From: a virus
Reading direction: 5' to 3' (one strand)
Virus record (IMG/VR): IMGVR_UViG_3300035181_001685
Location: 1 to 34,281 of that record
Length of the DNA stretch: 34,281 bases
The notes beneath the pieces are model-generated. The model saw only the letters and a list, made by a program, of their open reading frames with translations, made no database searches and was not told the origin of the DNA. The translations under genes and the position numbers were made by a program. Positions 7,453-14,691 of this stretch are shown here, piece by piece (positions within the stretch are counted from its first letter, which is position 1; each line of letters opens with the position of its first letter).

Positions 7453-7812
7453 ATGTCAGCGAACAATCTTGTTGAATTTCTAGAGAGCTCTCTTAGAACA
7501 ACTTGGATATCTTACCCGAACATGGACATATACGTTCGTAAAAGTTCTCGTATCCATCCAATTTTAGAGAAGAAAATCACTTGTCTTGATATTGCAAGCG
7601 TAAATGTTTTTGAACCTGGGAATGGGATTTTTACAAAATGGTTAGCTGATACAGTAGATGAAGCATCAAGCAGAGGGGTTGATGCTATCTATATTGAAAA
7701 CGTTCTCACAGAACGATTTGCTAACTTTTTCCGTAAAAATGGATGGATTGAAAAGACAAATAAGACGACATCTGATCTTCCATCATTCTTCATAGTGTTA
7801 AAAAAACCGTAA
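7453..7812 (+). CDS. GNAT-like acetyltransferase-type protein
   Basis: The ATG at 7453 has better spacing from AGGAG (6 nt) than the one at 7450. The 119-residue product has a pattern seen in small phage proteins annotated as N-acetyltransferase: NMDIYVRKSSR, then CLDIASVNVFEPGNGIFTKWL (G-x-G turn at the putative acetyl-CoA loop), then AIYIENVLTERFANFFRKNG, ending with a C-terminal strand. Substrate unknown. The N-terminus MSANNLVEFLES only loosely resembles the shared targeting peptide. The 3' end abuts the IS remnant. Confidence 0.62.
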   Translation: MSANNLVEFLESSLRTTWISYPNMDIYVRKSSRIHPILEKKITCLDIASVNVFEPGNGIFTKWLADTVDEASSRGVDAIYIENVLTERFANFFRKNGWIEKTNKTTSDLPSFFIVLKKP

Positions 7813-7857
7813 AACATGTAATCTTCAAATTTATTAATTAAAGCTTTAAAAGCAGTC

Positions 7858-8127
7858 AAATCAGTTATCCATAGGGAAATCCCAGAAGGTTCTGTTATCA
7901 AGTCGACAATGATTTCAAAGAACCCAGACAGAAGATATTACGCATCAATTCTAGTTGAAACAGAAGTAGCATTGCAGCCAATGGACTGCTATGGAGAAGC
8001 AACAAAGTCACATGCAATAGGTGACTTGGAAGAAATCCCAGTGGCCCTACAGAAAATGACTAGTAAAATTGAAAGATCCAGTACAATGATGGTTGGTCCA
8101 TGGGAGTGGGCAAGCTACGTCCTTTAG
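7858..8127 (+). pseudogene. TnpB fragment lacking the RuvC core
   Basis: The frame reads KSVIHREIPEGSVIKS, then SKNPDRRYYASILVETE, the pre-RuvC segment of TnpB/OrfB, and then jumps to the extreme C-terminus (YGEATKSHA ... KMTSKIERSS). The DxG...E...D catalytic residues and the zinc ribbon that should lie between are deleted, as is the N-terminal part. An ATG at 7909 could give a 72-residue product, but it cannot be a nuclease. The 3' part overlaps the region where TnpB elements encode their omega RNA. Confidence 0.72.
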
Positions 8128-8142
8128 GGCGTGGTAGTTGAC
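7858..8142 (+). mobile_element. IS200/IS605-type remnant A (tnpB fragment plus right end)
   Basis: This is the leftover of an IS605-family element: a tnpB fragment followed by a right end closing with GTAGTTGAC. The last 120 bp (8023-8142) match remnant B at 25867-25985 in inverted orientation at about 90 percent identity by eye. The shared sequence stops exactly after TTGAC, which fits the TTGAC right-end cleavage site known for ISDra2-type elements. No left end, tnpA or catalytic core remains. Confidence 0.68.
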
Positions 8143-8172
8143 ATCATAGAACTGGAAGCTTTATTCAAACTT

Positions 8173-8202
8173 GTTTACTTTTTACGTAATTTTGTTTATA
8201 AT
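8173..8202 (+). promoter_or_regulatory. Early promoter (GTTTAC - 18 - TATAAT)
   Basis: GTTTAC at 8173-8178 and a perfect TATAAT at 8197-8202, inside the 15-bp block shared with the promoter at 6897. It lies 35 nt upstream of the RNA ligase ATG. Confidence 0.75.
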
Positions 8203-8237
8203 AACTTCAATATTCTTTAAGTGTGTAAAAGGATTGT

Positions 8238-9320
8238 ATGTCTACTCATATTAGTTTTCCGTCAATTAATCAATTTAGAAACACCATAAAAGTAGTACAA
8301 GATCGTGCAAAATATCATGAAGTACCTATACCTAAATTGAAATTCAAAGGTTCGGTAAAACTTCACGGTATGAACGTAGGTATAGTTCGTGACACTTATG
8401 CAAATGAAACTTGGTGTCAATCACGTGAACAGATCATCACTCCTGAAGCCGATAGCACAGGGTTTGCTGTATTTGCGCTTGCTAAGAAAGATTATATCCA
8501 ACTATTGCTTAATTTGATTGCTGGGGTCTATGGAAACAATAAGATTCAACCAGGTGACCTTATTGCTGTTTATGGTGAGTGGTGTGGTAAGGGGATTCAA
8601 AAAGGTGTCGCAATCAACCAACTTCAAAAGATGTTTGTAGTGTTCGGTGCTGCGATTGTTAAGCCCGTAATAAATGATGATGGTAGTCACAACCGGGTTT
8701 GGCTAACATCAGACCAACTTATTGATGTCGCTGACGGCTTTGGAGCACAAGAGAGCAAAGATTCTGGAATCTACCATATCCAAAAATTCCCAACTTGGGA
8801 AATAGAAATTGATTTTGCCCACCCTGAGCTAGCTCAAAATGAGTTGGTAGCTCTTACACAAGAGGTTGAAAATCTTTGTCCTGTAGGTAAAGCATTTGGG
8901 GTTGAGGGTGTAGGTGAAGGGATTGTGTGGGAGTGTGTTTCAATTTGGAACTTTCCAGTTGTACCTGATGAACTTGATGTGAAGATCAAAACATCTGATC
9001 TGAGATTTAAAGTGAAGGGTGCCAAGCACAGTGACACCAAGGTCAAGAAGCTGGCTAGCGTTGATATTGAAAAGATAAATTCTATTAATGAGTTTGCTAA
9101 GAATGTTGTTACTGATCATCGTCTTGAAAAGATGCTTGAAAAGTTGATCGCTGCTGGTTTTGAACTTGAATCTAAGAATACGGGTGAGTTCTTGAAACTC
9201 GTAGGAGCCGACGTGATTAAAGAAGAGGCTGACACACTTGAAGCTAATGGTCTAGATCGTAAAGCTGTAATGACAAGTGTCAATTTGTTAGCTCGTCAAT
9301 GGTTCTTGAAAAAATGTTAA
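8238..9320 (+). CDS. RNA ligase, T4 Rnl2 type
   Basis: This 360-residue enzyme has the nucleotidyltransferase motifs in order: motif I KLHGMN near residues 43-48 (lysine adenylated by ATP), SREQIITPE, motif III YGEWCGKGIQ near 113-122, motif IV GEGIVWE near 227-233, and motif V FKVKGAKHS near 252-260. The KxHG form and overall layout fit the Rnl2 family, which seals nicks in double-stranded RNA and, in phages, can repair tRNAs cut by host defences. The C-terminal ~90 residues are helical, as in Rnl2. It follows a strong early promoter. Its 3' end marks the boundary to the GC-richer island. Confidence 0.9.
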   Translation: MSTHISFPSINQFRNTIKVVQDRAKYHEVPIPKLKFKGSVKLHGMNVGIVRDTYANETWCQSREQIITPEADSTGFAVFALAKKDYIQLLLNLIAGVYGNNKIQPGDLIAVYGEWCGKGIQKGVAINQLQKMFVVFGAAIVKPVINDDGSHNRVWLTSDQLIDVADGFGAQESKDSGIYHIQKFPTWEIEIDFAHPELAQNELVALTQEVENLCPVGKAFGVEGVGEGIVWECVSIWNFPVVPDELDVKIKTSDLRFKVKGAKHSDTKVKKLASVDIEKINSINEFAKNVVTDHRLEKMLEKLIAAGFELESKNTGEFLKLVGADVIKEEADTLEANGLDRKAVMTSVNLLARQWFLKKC

Positions 9321-9343
9321 CGCTATACGGTGAGTTATTGACC

Positions 9344-9607
9344 ATGATGAATAACGAAAAAGATACCAGATCGCTGTCCTTATCGGAGAACCAGTTGAAA
9401 GACTGGGTTGAATGCCGGGCTAGGTTGCTTGTGGTGGTGCAGAAGGTGTGGGTACAAGTATCTGCTGACTACGACGCGTCCGAAAGAACTAGAATACTCG
9501 CCGTTACGCCAGAAACGACTGTTGGTGAAGTGATGCGATGGGCTGCAGCAGGGAGTGTACTTGGGCGCGGTGACGTTGTGCTCACAGAGCAGGACCATGC
9601 GGCCTAA
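9344..9607 (+). CDS. Hypothetical protein in a GC-rich island
   Basis: I use the ATG at 9344 because the frame upstream overlaps the ligase gene. The 87-residue product (MMNNEKDTRSLSLSENQLKD...) is helical, with a hydrophobic LLVVVQKVWVQV segment and no recognised domain. Base and codon use differ from the neighbours (many GCG, CGC, CGG and GTG codons), which suggests DNA from a less AT-rich source. No clear ribosome site is present at 9344, so the start is uncertain. Confidence 0.45.
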   Translation: MMNNEKDTRSLSLSENQLKDWVECRARLLVVVQKVWVQVSADYDASERTRILAVTPETTVGEVMRWAAAGSVLGRGDVVLTEQDHAA

Positions 9608-9637
9608 AGTGGAATAGTCACTGACAAGGAGAATGAA

Positions 9638-9847
9638 ATGGACATACAACGACTGCGTAACCTGACAACATGACGGTTACACACCGAAATGGAACATGTC
9701 TACGAGGACATTGCGTTGATCACTGGAGAAGGCGGCGTGATGACGCACCAACTGCCGAATGCCCTCCGAGCAATCCAGCCGTACTTGTGTGAGAAGATTA
9801 CGGACGCGAGATTTTGGGATGGGGAAAAAAGTAAGTCTTTAAACTAA
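9638..9847 (+). pseudogene. Small phage protein gene with a TGA at codon 12
   Basis: A good ribosome site (AAGGAG) precedes MDIQRLRNLTT, then an in-frame TGA (9671-9673), then RLHTEMEHVYEDIALITGE ... VTHQ-type sequence ending DARFWDGEKSKSLN. The N-terminus and the RLHTE, TGE and ARFWDG blocks recall a small protein family I have seen in many phages of Gammaproteobacteria, in which glycine (GGA) usually stands where TGA is found here. One base change explains the stop. Translation could restart at the ATG at 9689, or the stop could be read through. The stop codon overlaps the next ATG (TAATG). Confidence 0.62.
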
Positions 9848-10368
9848 TGAGAAATAAAATGGAAAAAGTATTCACAGCGCGCGACATCGCAATTGCTTTT
9901 GAGGAAAGGGGCATCTCCCCAGATAACTTTTTTACTGCAGTTGCCGGGGCCGACTACGGCCACGTGGCCGTGTGGGAAATCAGTAGTGGATTTAACGTTG
10001 TTGTCTACGGCAATGCCGGGCAAACCGACTATGCTGTAGCTATCGAGGTCGAAGACCCAGCCGAATGGTTGGAACATACAAATTTGAGCGCGATTGACGC
10101 GCTTGTGGAGCGCGCCAATGTGAGGGGTGCCTCCTCGATCAAAGAGGCATCACCTGACGACGATGGCCCATTTTTCATCCTGGTGACCCGTAACTATTAT
10201 GGGCCGATTGAGAGGAGCGAAATTCTTGTTGGAGAGAATATTTATTCTCCTAAGGAGTTTTTGTCCTACGCTGACGCCGAAAAGTGTGTGTCGTCTTTGC
10301 TCAAAGGTCCGTATTGTCTTGACCATGGCGAGTCAGGGAGACCTGACTATAGAATAGTTGTTGAATAA
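9847..10368 (+). CDS. Hypothetical protein in the GC-rich island
   Basis: The 173-residue acidic protein shares a base with the stop of the preceding gene, so the two were probably translated together. It has no recognised domain. The N-terminal half (FTARDIAIAFEERGISPDNF, YGHVAVWEISSGFNVVVYG) alternates short strands and helices; the C-terminal half contains YYGPIERSEILVGENIYSP and ends with GRPDYRIVVE. Codon use is markedly GC-rich (GCC, GAC, GGC), unlike the phage core, which suggests recent acquisition with the two genes before it. An alternative start is the ATG at 9859. Confidence 0.65.
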   Translation: MRNKMEKVFTARDIAIAFEERGISPDNFFTAVAGADYGHVAVWEISSGFNVVVYGNAGQTDYAVAIEVEDPAEWLEHTNLSAIDALVERANVRGASSIKEASPDDDGPFFILVTRNYYGPIERSEILVGENIYSPKEFLSYADAEKCVSSLLKGPYCLDHGESGRPDYRIVVE

Positions 10369-10425
10369 ATGATGGTGTTATTCTGGGGCACCTCAAAAAA
10401 CCGGAAATTTAGCGTGGAGAAAGAA

Positions 10426-11007
10426 ATGATGTTTCATAAAAAGATGACGATGGTTGTTGTAACTTTTATGTTTTTGATCGGTACACTTCATGCAGAAGCA
10501 GCCTCATTTGGGAAAAGTAGTTTCAGTTCAAGTAGTTCAAGTTTTGGCTCTACCAGTTCTAAACGTAATTCTATAACCACTAATCCTGCTCCTGTCAATA
10601 GAACGACAGGAGCTTGCAGTAATCCAGGTGGATGCTACAATAACTCTAACAACTCTAACAACTTTACAGATCGTAATTATAGCAATACCGATTATAACGC
10701 TAGTACAGTGGTAGGTACTGCTGCCGCAAGTGGGTTGACAGGATATGCATTATCAGGATATGTTATGCAAAGTCATAACAATCATAATGGAACTACTGTT
10801 GTTCATAATGGTAGTGGAACAGTTCAGGGGAACTATAACGGTAATCCTGTTGTGGTAGATGATGAGGATGCTGCTCCTACTCCATGTGATGGGTTTGGCT
10901 GTATCTGGCTCTTTGGTGCTATAATTATATTTTTCTTCCTTTTGTGGGTTTTTGATCGATTTCAACGACGTAAGGAGTTAAAAATACTAGATAGGATGAA
11001 AGTATGA
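10426..11007 (+). CDS. Secreted or membrane-anchored Ser/Asn-rich protein
   Basis: The ATG at 10426 follows GGAG by 8 nt and gives a 193-residue protein with a clear signal peptide: MMFHKKMTM, hydrophobic VVVTFMFLIGTL, then HAEA/A as a signal peptidase I site. The mature part is rich in Ser, Asn and Gly (SSFSSSSSSFGSTSSKR). A small-residue hydrophobic stretch follows (VVGTAAASGLTGYALSGYVM), then a C-terminal transmembrane helix (CIWLFGAIIIFFFLLWVF) and a basic tail (DRFQRRKELK). This predicts an inner-membrane protein with a periplasmic domain. A role in the envelope, such as superinfection exclusion or lysis, is possible but nothing points to one. Confidence 0.7.
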   Translation: MMFHKKMTMVVVTFMFLIGTLHAEAASFGKSSFSSSSSSFGSTSSKRNSITTNPAPVNRTTGACSNPGGCYNNSNNSNNFTDRNYSNTDYNASTVVGTAAASGLTGYALSGYVMQSHNNHNGTTVVHNGSGTVQGNYNGNPVVVDDEDAAPTPCDGFGCIWLFGAIIIFFFLLWVFDRFQRRKELKILDRMKV

Positions 11008-11070
11008 AGACATTTTAGGGTACTCTAGGTTGACAGATTTTATTGATATTGAACTAGAGCTAAAAATGGT

Positions 11071-11144
11071 GGGCCTGTAGCTCAGTTGGTTAGAGCAACC
11101 GACTCATAATCGGCAGGTCGGGGGTTCAAGTCCCTCCAGGCCCA
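11071..11144 (+). tRNA. tRNA with anticodon CAU (elongator Met or Ile2)
   Basis: The 74-nt cloverleaf has acceptor GGGCCTG/CAGGCCC, D-arm GCTC...GAGC with AGTTGGTTA loop, anticodon loop CTCATAA and T-arm GGGGG-TTCAAGT-CCCTC. CAU is read as Met, or as Ile (AUA) if lysidine-modified; an Ile2 role would suit an AT-rich phage, but the sequence alone does not settle it. The first anticodon-stem pair is A-C rather than a match. Only CC of the 3' CCA is encoded after discriminator A (11145-11146), so the end would need host CCA-adding enzyme. A TTGACA lies ~35 nt upstream without a convincing -10. Confidence 0.93.
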
Positions 11145-11163
11145 CCTTTATTAGGAATGCGGA

Positions 11164-11400
11164 ATGAATGAGAAAATTAAACAAATTGCCATCCAGTCTG
11201 GATACACTCCTCTACAAGGGTTTGATTTCCATAACAGTTTGCAAGAAACTTTTTTGGAAAAGTTTGCTAAATTAATTATCAGTGAATGTATTGACATTGC
11301 GAATGAATACGATGCGCCCAAATTGTCTGGGCCCGGTATGATCATTGGTACCAAAATTGAAGAACATTTCGGAGTTGAAAATGATTTTCATCAATGTTAG
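11164..11400 (+). CDS. Small conserved phage hypothetical protein
   Basis: The 78-residue protein MNEKIKQIAIQSGY ... EKFAKLIISECIDIAN ... IGTKIEEHFGV matches a very common pattern of small phage proteins, where MNE+IK..A..AG is followed by FA+LIV+EC and a terminal I+EHFG. Their function is unknown. It starts 20 nt after the tRNA. Confidence 0.7.
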   Translation: MNEKIKQIAIQSGYTPLQGFDFHNSLQETFLEKFAKLIISECIDIANEYDAPKLSGPGMIIGTKIEEHFGVENDFHQC

Positions 11401-11443
11401 CAAAATGTCTGAGATCATTTAAAGAAAGAATTGGAGACTGGTA

Positions 11444-11536
11444 ATGGGTAAGAATACATTTGGTTCAACACCAACAGCAATGTACTTGGCTGATCATTTA
11501 ACTAAAAGGAGAACATCACATGAATCAAACGCTTAA
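11444..11536 (+). CDS. Possible tiny protein, 30 residues
   Basis: MGKNTFGSTPTAMYLADHLT... is preceded by GGAG at 7-nt spacing and overlaps the next gene's start by 17 nt. Only the ribosome site and spacing support it. Confidence 0.35.
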   Translation: MGKNTFGSTPTAMYLADHLTKRRTSHESNA

Positions 11537-11828
11537 ACCTACATGTCAGCCTATAGAGATAACAGAATTCTCAGATAAACTTACACGTCAGCCTATCTCT
11601 ATAGAGATAGTAAACTTCTCAGAGAAATTGGCGAATCAAGCACTGTTACTCGCACATCAAGTAAATGTTAAGCTTCAACCTGTTATGGTCGGTGAAACCC
11701 AACAAGTTAGAGCAGATGAACTCATGACAGAATATCCTTCATTGTTCAATGAACTTCGCCGTAATTTCCTTTCAATACAAGAGGCATTGGAATCCATAGA
11801 GAATGCGATGTCACGAACAGAATTGTAA
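11520..11828 (+). CDS. Hypothetical protein with an internal duplication
   Basis: A strong AAAGGAG precedes the ATG. The 102-residue product repeats a block: CQPIEITEFSDKLT then RQPISIEIVNFSEKLA, encoded by a degenerate tandem DNA repeat (11544-11582 and 11586-11630). The second DNA copy contains a perfect 18-bp palindrome (11593-11610). The C-terminal part is an acidic helix (LRRNFLSIQEALESIENAM). No known family. It is the last plus-strand gene before a two-way terminator. Confidence 0.6.
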   Translation: MNQTLKPTCQPIEITEFSDKLTRQPISIEIVNFSEKLANQALLLAHQVNVKLQPVMVGETQQVRADELMTEYPSLFNELRRNFLSIQEALESIENAMSRTEL

Positions 11829-11862
11829 TAGTGGAAACGTCATGGTTAGATAACAGAAGTTA

Positions 11863-11890
11863 AAAAAGCCGGGAAATTTCCCGGCTTTTT
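11863..11890. terminator. Bidirectional terminator between converging genes
   Basis: A perfect GCCGGGAAA/TTTCCCGGC palindrome (11868-11885) is flanked by A5 on the left and T5 on the right. It serves both the gene ending at 11828 (+) and the one ending at 11905 (-). Confidence 0.92.
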
Positions 11891-11904
11891 CTAATTCAAA
11901 GCTT

Positions 11905-13095
11905 TTAGTACATCCAAGCTTGTTCTTTTCCGATTAAGATCTTTTCTGGAACAATTTTACCTCCATCAAGTTTCAAGATAACCTTGAATCCTCTTGGTGG
12001 TACTAATTCTTTTCTCTTAGCATAGTATTCTTCAGTCGTTTGGTCAACTTCTTCTTTTGATCTTAAAGATCTATATTTAAGCAACTCGTCTTCTAGATTC
12101 TTATATTCTGCTGAGCTTTCATCAATTTGATATTCAATGTAAGTTGAGCTATAATTATCATCCTTACCCTTTGCTTTGTCTGTTAAATCTCTAAAGCTTA
12201 CACGGTCTTGGTAGAATTTATAAGTAAAGCCCATGAACTTTACCTTTTCAAAGTAACCTTCATTGATCAATGCTGTTAATAGATCATTTGAATTATCAAA
12301 TGATTTAGCTTTGCTTGCTTTAAATGAATCAAGTTTACTTCTAAGCTCATATCCTAATGATTTAAAGTGACGTTGAGCAAGAGCTTCATAAGATGAGTAT
12401 TTGTTTGGACCTATCGCGATTCTATTTCCTGTAGGTAGAGGAATTGAACCTTCACGTGCTTTAGAACGTGAAATAGTTTTAGCTGTTCTGTCAGAATCCC
12501 TTGTGATTACCATTGTAGTAAGAGTTGCACCTTCAGTACCCTTTGCTACAGTGTATAGAGCTTTCATTACTTTCTTGATCTTTCCGATGATTGATGTGTC
12601 GGTACCTGACAAGATCTTGCTAGCTTTAAAATCCCACTCAACTTCTTGGTAAGTTTTATCACCTACGCGTTTTGTTTTACTGAAATTATTTTCATAGTCA
12701 GCAGTGGGTACAATATCAAAGAACTTAGGGCTGGCAATCATGGTATAAGAATTTTTTTCATCATATCTGGTGTCAGCGCTTGTGAGTTTATTCTTTGATA
12801 CCACTGCAAGCACTTGTTCATCATTAAACTTCAAGACAATTGCTACATTATCTTTGTCATTAAGATGATCAAATGCTTTATTTTGATCTTTATCAATAAA
12901 AGTTTCAACCTTTGAATTTCTACCGATAGTATCACCTAATTCTGATTTGTTAGTATTAAAGTAGACTTTTTTCTTGAATGCTTGTAAAAGGTGCTTGTCA
13001 ATTAAATTAAGATTTCCAAGCTCTTCTAAAAGAGCCATTTCAAACAAAAAGTTGTTATTGTCAGAGATAGTGAGAAGTTCTTGAAGAAGTTTCAT
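11905..13095 (-). CDS. Unknown 396-residue protein with capsid-targeting-like N-terminus
   Basis: This is the only long minus-strand gene that is not an endonuclease. It begins MKLLQELLTISDNN, which fits the shared N-terminal peptide up to ELL, but there is no neat L-x-E site at the usual place (LLQE is earlier). The body has no motif I recognise. It includes GDKTYQEVEWDFKASKIL, a GTPL-like GSIPLPTGNRIAIGPNKYSSY and a basic C-terminal half (ELVPPRGFKVILKLDGGK). A perfect minus-strand TATAAATA box lies 28 nt upstream of the ATG, so it is a late gene. Late timing and the N-terminus together suggest a virion or internal head protein. Confidence 0.72.
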   Translation of the reverse strand: MKLLQELLTISDNNNFLFEMALLEELGNLNLIDKHLLQAFKKKVYFNTNKSELGDTIGRNSKVETFIDKDQNKAFDHLNDKDNVAIVLKFNDEQVLAVVSKNKLTSADTRYDEKNSYTMIASPKFFDIVPTADYENNFSKTKRVGDKTYQEVEWDFKASKILSGTDTSIIGKIKKVMKALYTVAKGTEGATLTTMVITRDSDRTAKTISRSKAREGSIPLPTGNRIAIGPNKYSSYEALAQRHFKSLGYELRSKLDSFKASKAKSFDNSNDLLTALINEGYFEKVKFMGFTYKFYQDRVSFRDLTDKAKGKDDNYSSTYIEYQIDESSAEYKNLEDELLKYRSLRSKEEVDQTTEEYYAKRKELVPPRGFKVILKLDGGKIVPEKILIGKEQAWMY

Positions 13096-13122
13096 AATTA
13101 AATTCCTAAGTTAAATTTTGTA

Positions 13123-13130
13123 TATTTATA
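13123..13130 (-). promoter_or_regulatory. Late promoter TATAAATA (minus strand)
   Basis: The plus strand reads TATTTATA, an exact T4 late consensus on the minus strand, 28 nt upstream of the minus-strand ATG. It diverges from the box at 13146. Confidence 0.72.
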
Positions 13131-13145
13131 AAGAATTTCTACATA

Positions 13146-13153
13146 CATAAATA
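13146..13153 (+). promoter_or_regulatory. Late promoter CATAAATA
   Basis: This T4-late-type box lies 26 nt before the ATG of the neck-like structural gene. Only 15 nt separate it from the diverging minus-strand box. Confidence 0.6.
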
Positions 13154-13178
13154 CATTAAAGATTTTAGGAGATTAATA

Positions 13179-14684
13179 ATGCCACGTGGAGTTCCTGATG
13201 CTTCAAACTTTTTATGGGTAGAAGGTCAAGCAATTTCTCTTGATTTTACCAGAACTTCTGATACAACAGGAATTCTGACTTGGAATATTCCAAACAATGC
13301 CAAAACGTATGATGGGATTGTGATTGTTGTCTCTTATAAAGAGATAAATCCATCAAACTATCCTACAGATGGAGTTCGTTATCAAGCATCGAGTGACTTA
13401 ACTGCTCCGGCTGATATGATCGGAGCAGGACAAGTTGTAGTTGCTCTGTATGGAGATATGACAACAGTATCTGCTAACGTTTCAGGTCTTGTCCATGATG
13501 TTCCATACTTCTTTTCTGCACATATAGTTTCAAATGTTTATACGTATTACACGATCGGTGTTAGATCTTATCCACAAGAATTGTCATCTCCTGTGTTCGC
13601 TGGAGATATTTTAAAGTCTTATGGACCACCTCAAAATCCTACGTTGGGACAAGTTTATTTTGACGATATACAAAAACTAGTATTCATTTGGGATGGCAGT
13701 ACTTGGGGAACAACGTCCCCAAATAATGTGATAACTGGATCATTTGACCCAGCACCTCCTTTCTTAGGTTTACCTACTGGTTATCCAAAGTTTGGTGACT
13801 TTTTCTACAATACAACACAAAAAGTTTTAAAGGGATGGGATGGTGGATCTTGGAAATCAGTTGAATCAGATCAAGGTGTCCCAACATACCAGAAACAAGA
13901 TGTCGGCACTGATCTCACTTATTCAGCTAGAGCTAACTTAATTGACATTTTAAAGAAGCAGTTGGGTTATCCTGTTGTTTGTGTTGAACTTATTGAAGAT
14001 CACTTTAACGTTGCAATTGATAACGCTCTTCAAGAGCTTAGACGTCGTGTAGATTCTGCATATTTCAAACAATACTTCTTTGTACAGATACAACGATTTC
14101 AAGACACTTATTATCTTAATGATCCAGTATCTGGGACAGATAAGATTGTTGACGTGTTAAAAATTCATCGATTGAACTTGTTAGGTTTAGTTAATTTCTC
14201 ACCTGATAATGTCTATGCACAACAGTTCTTGAATCAGTTTTATGCTCCAGGGGTAGGATATGACTTGGTAGCAATTCATTTAGTGAACTCAATGTCTGAA
14301 ATGTACTCACAGATCTTTGCAGGTGAGATTGGATTTAATTGGCGTGAAGCATCAAGAGAGCTGCGAATCTATAAGAAGATGTCAGCTCCAGAAAGAGTCT
14401 TAATTGAAACGTCTTGTGAAAAGACTGAACAAGAGCTGTTGGTTGATCGTTGGGCACAACAATGGATTCAAGCTTGGGCAGAATCTGAAGCCCTATTAAT
14501 TCTTGCTCACATCCGCGGTAAATTTACATCTCTTGCTGGTCCAGGGGGTGGTTTGCAGTTAAATGCTGACAGTTTGATATCTCAGGCTCAACAGATTCAA
14601 GAAGATTGTTTAAGACAAGTAAGAGATATGGAAGTGGGTCAAAATGGACCTGACAACTTCTTTATGCCGTTTACAATTGGTTAA
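13179..14684 (+). CDS. Neck/structural protein (possible gp13-like) with N-terminal FN3-like region
   Basis: The 501-residue protein heads a run of virion genes. Residues ~20-140 look like a fibronectin III-type beta sandwich (ISLDFTRTSDTTGILTWNIP ... VSGLVHDVPYFFSAHIVS). Two W-D-G repeats follow (LVFIWDGSTWGTT, VLKGWDGGSWKS). From about 250, RANLIDILKKQLGYPVV, then LIEDHFNVAIDNALQELR, is the helical core of a phage neck/head-tail connector family. In T4, genes 13, 14 and 15 are adjacent, and the next two genes here look like 14 and 15. The gp13 name is inferred from order and partial similarity. Confidence 0.7.
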   Translation: MPRGVPDASNFLWVEGQAISLDFTRTSDTTGILTWNIPNNAKTYDGIVIVVSYKEINPSNYPTDGVRYQASSDLTAPADMIGAGQVVVALYGDMTTVSANVSGLVHDVPYFFSAHIVSNVYTYYTIGVRSYPQELSSPVFAGDILKSYGPPQNPTLGQVYFDDIQKLVFIWDGSTWGTTSPNNVITGSFDPAPPFLGLPTGYPKFGDFFYNTTQKVLKGWDGGSWKSVESDQGVPTYQKQDVGTDLTYSARANLIDILKKQLGYPVVCVELIEDHFNVAIDNALQELRRRVDSAYFKQYFFVQIQRFQDTYYLNDPVSGTDKIVDVLKIHRLNLLGLVNFSPDNVYAQQFLNQFYAPGVGYDLVAIHLVNSMSEMYSQIFAGEIGFNWREASRELRIYKKMSAPERVLIETSCEKTEQELLVDRWAQQWIQAWAESEALLILAHIRGKFTSLAGPGGGLQLNADSLISQAQQIQEDCLRQVRDMEVGQNGPDNFFMPFTIG

Positions 14685-14691
14685 ATAAGAT

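Noticed and set aside
11030-11070. Promoter for the tRNA
   Set aside because: TTGACA is present at 11030, but no convincing -10 lies at 16-18 nt; the tRNA may be transcribed by read-through.
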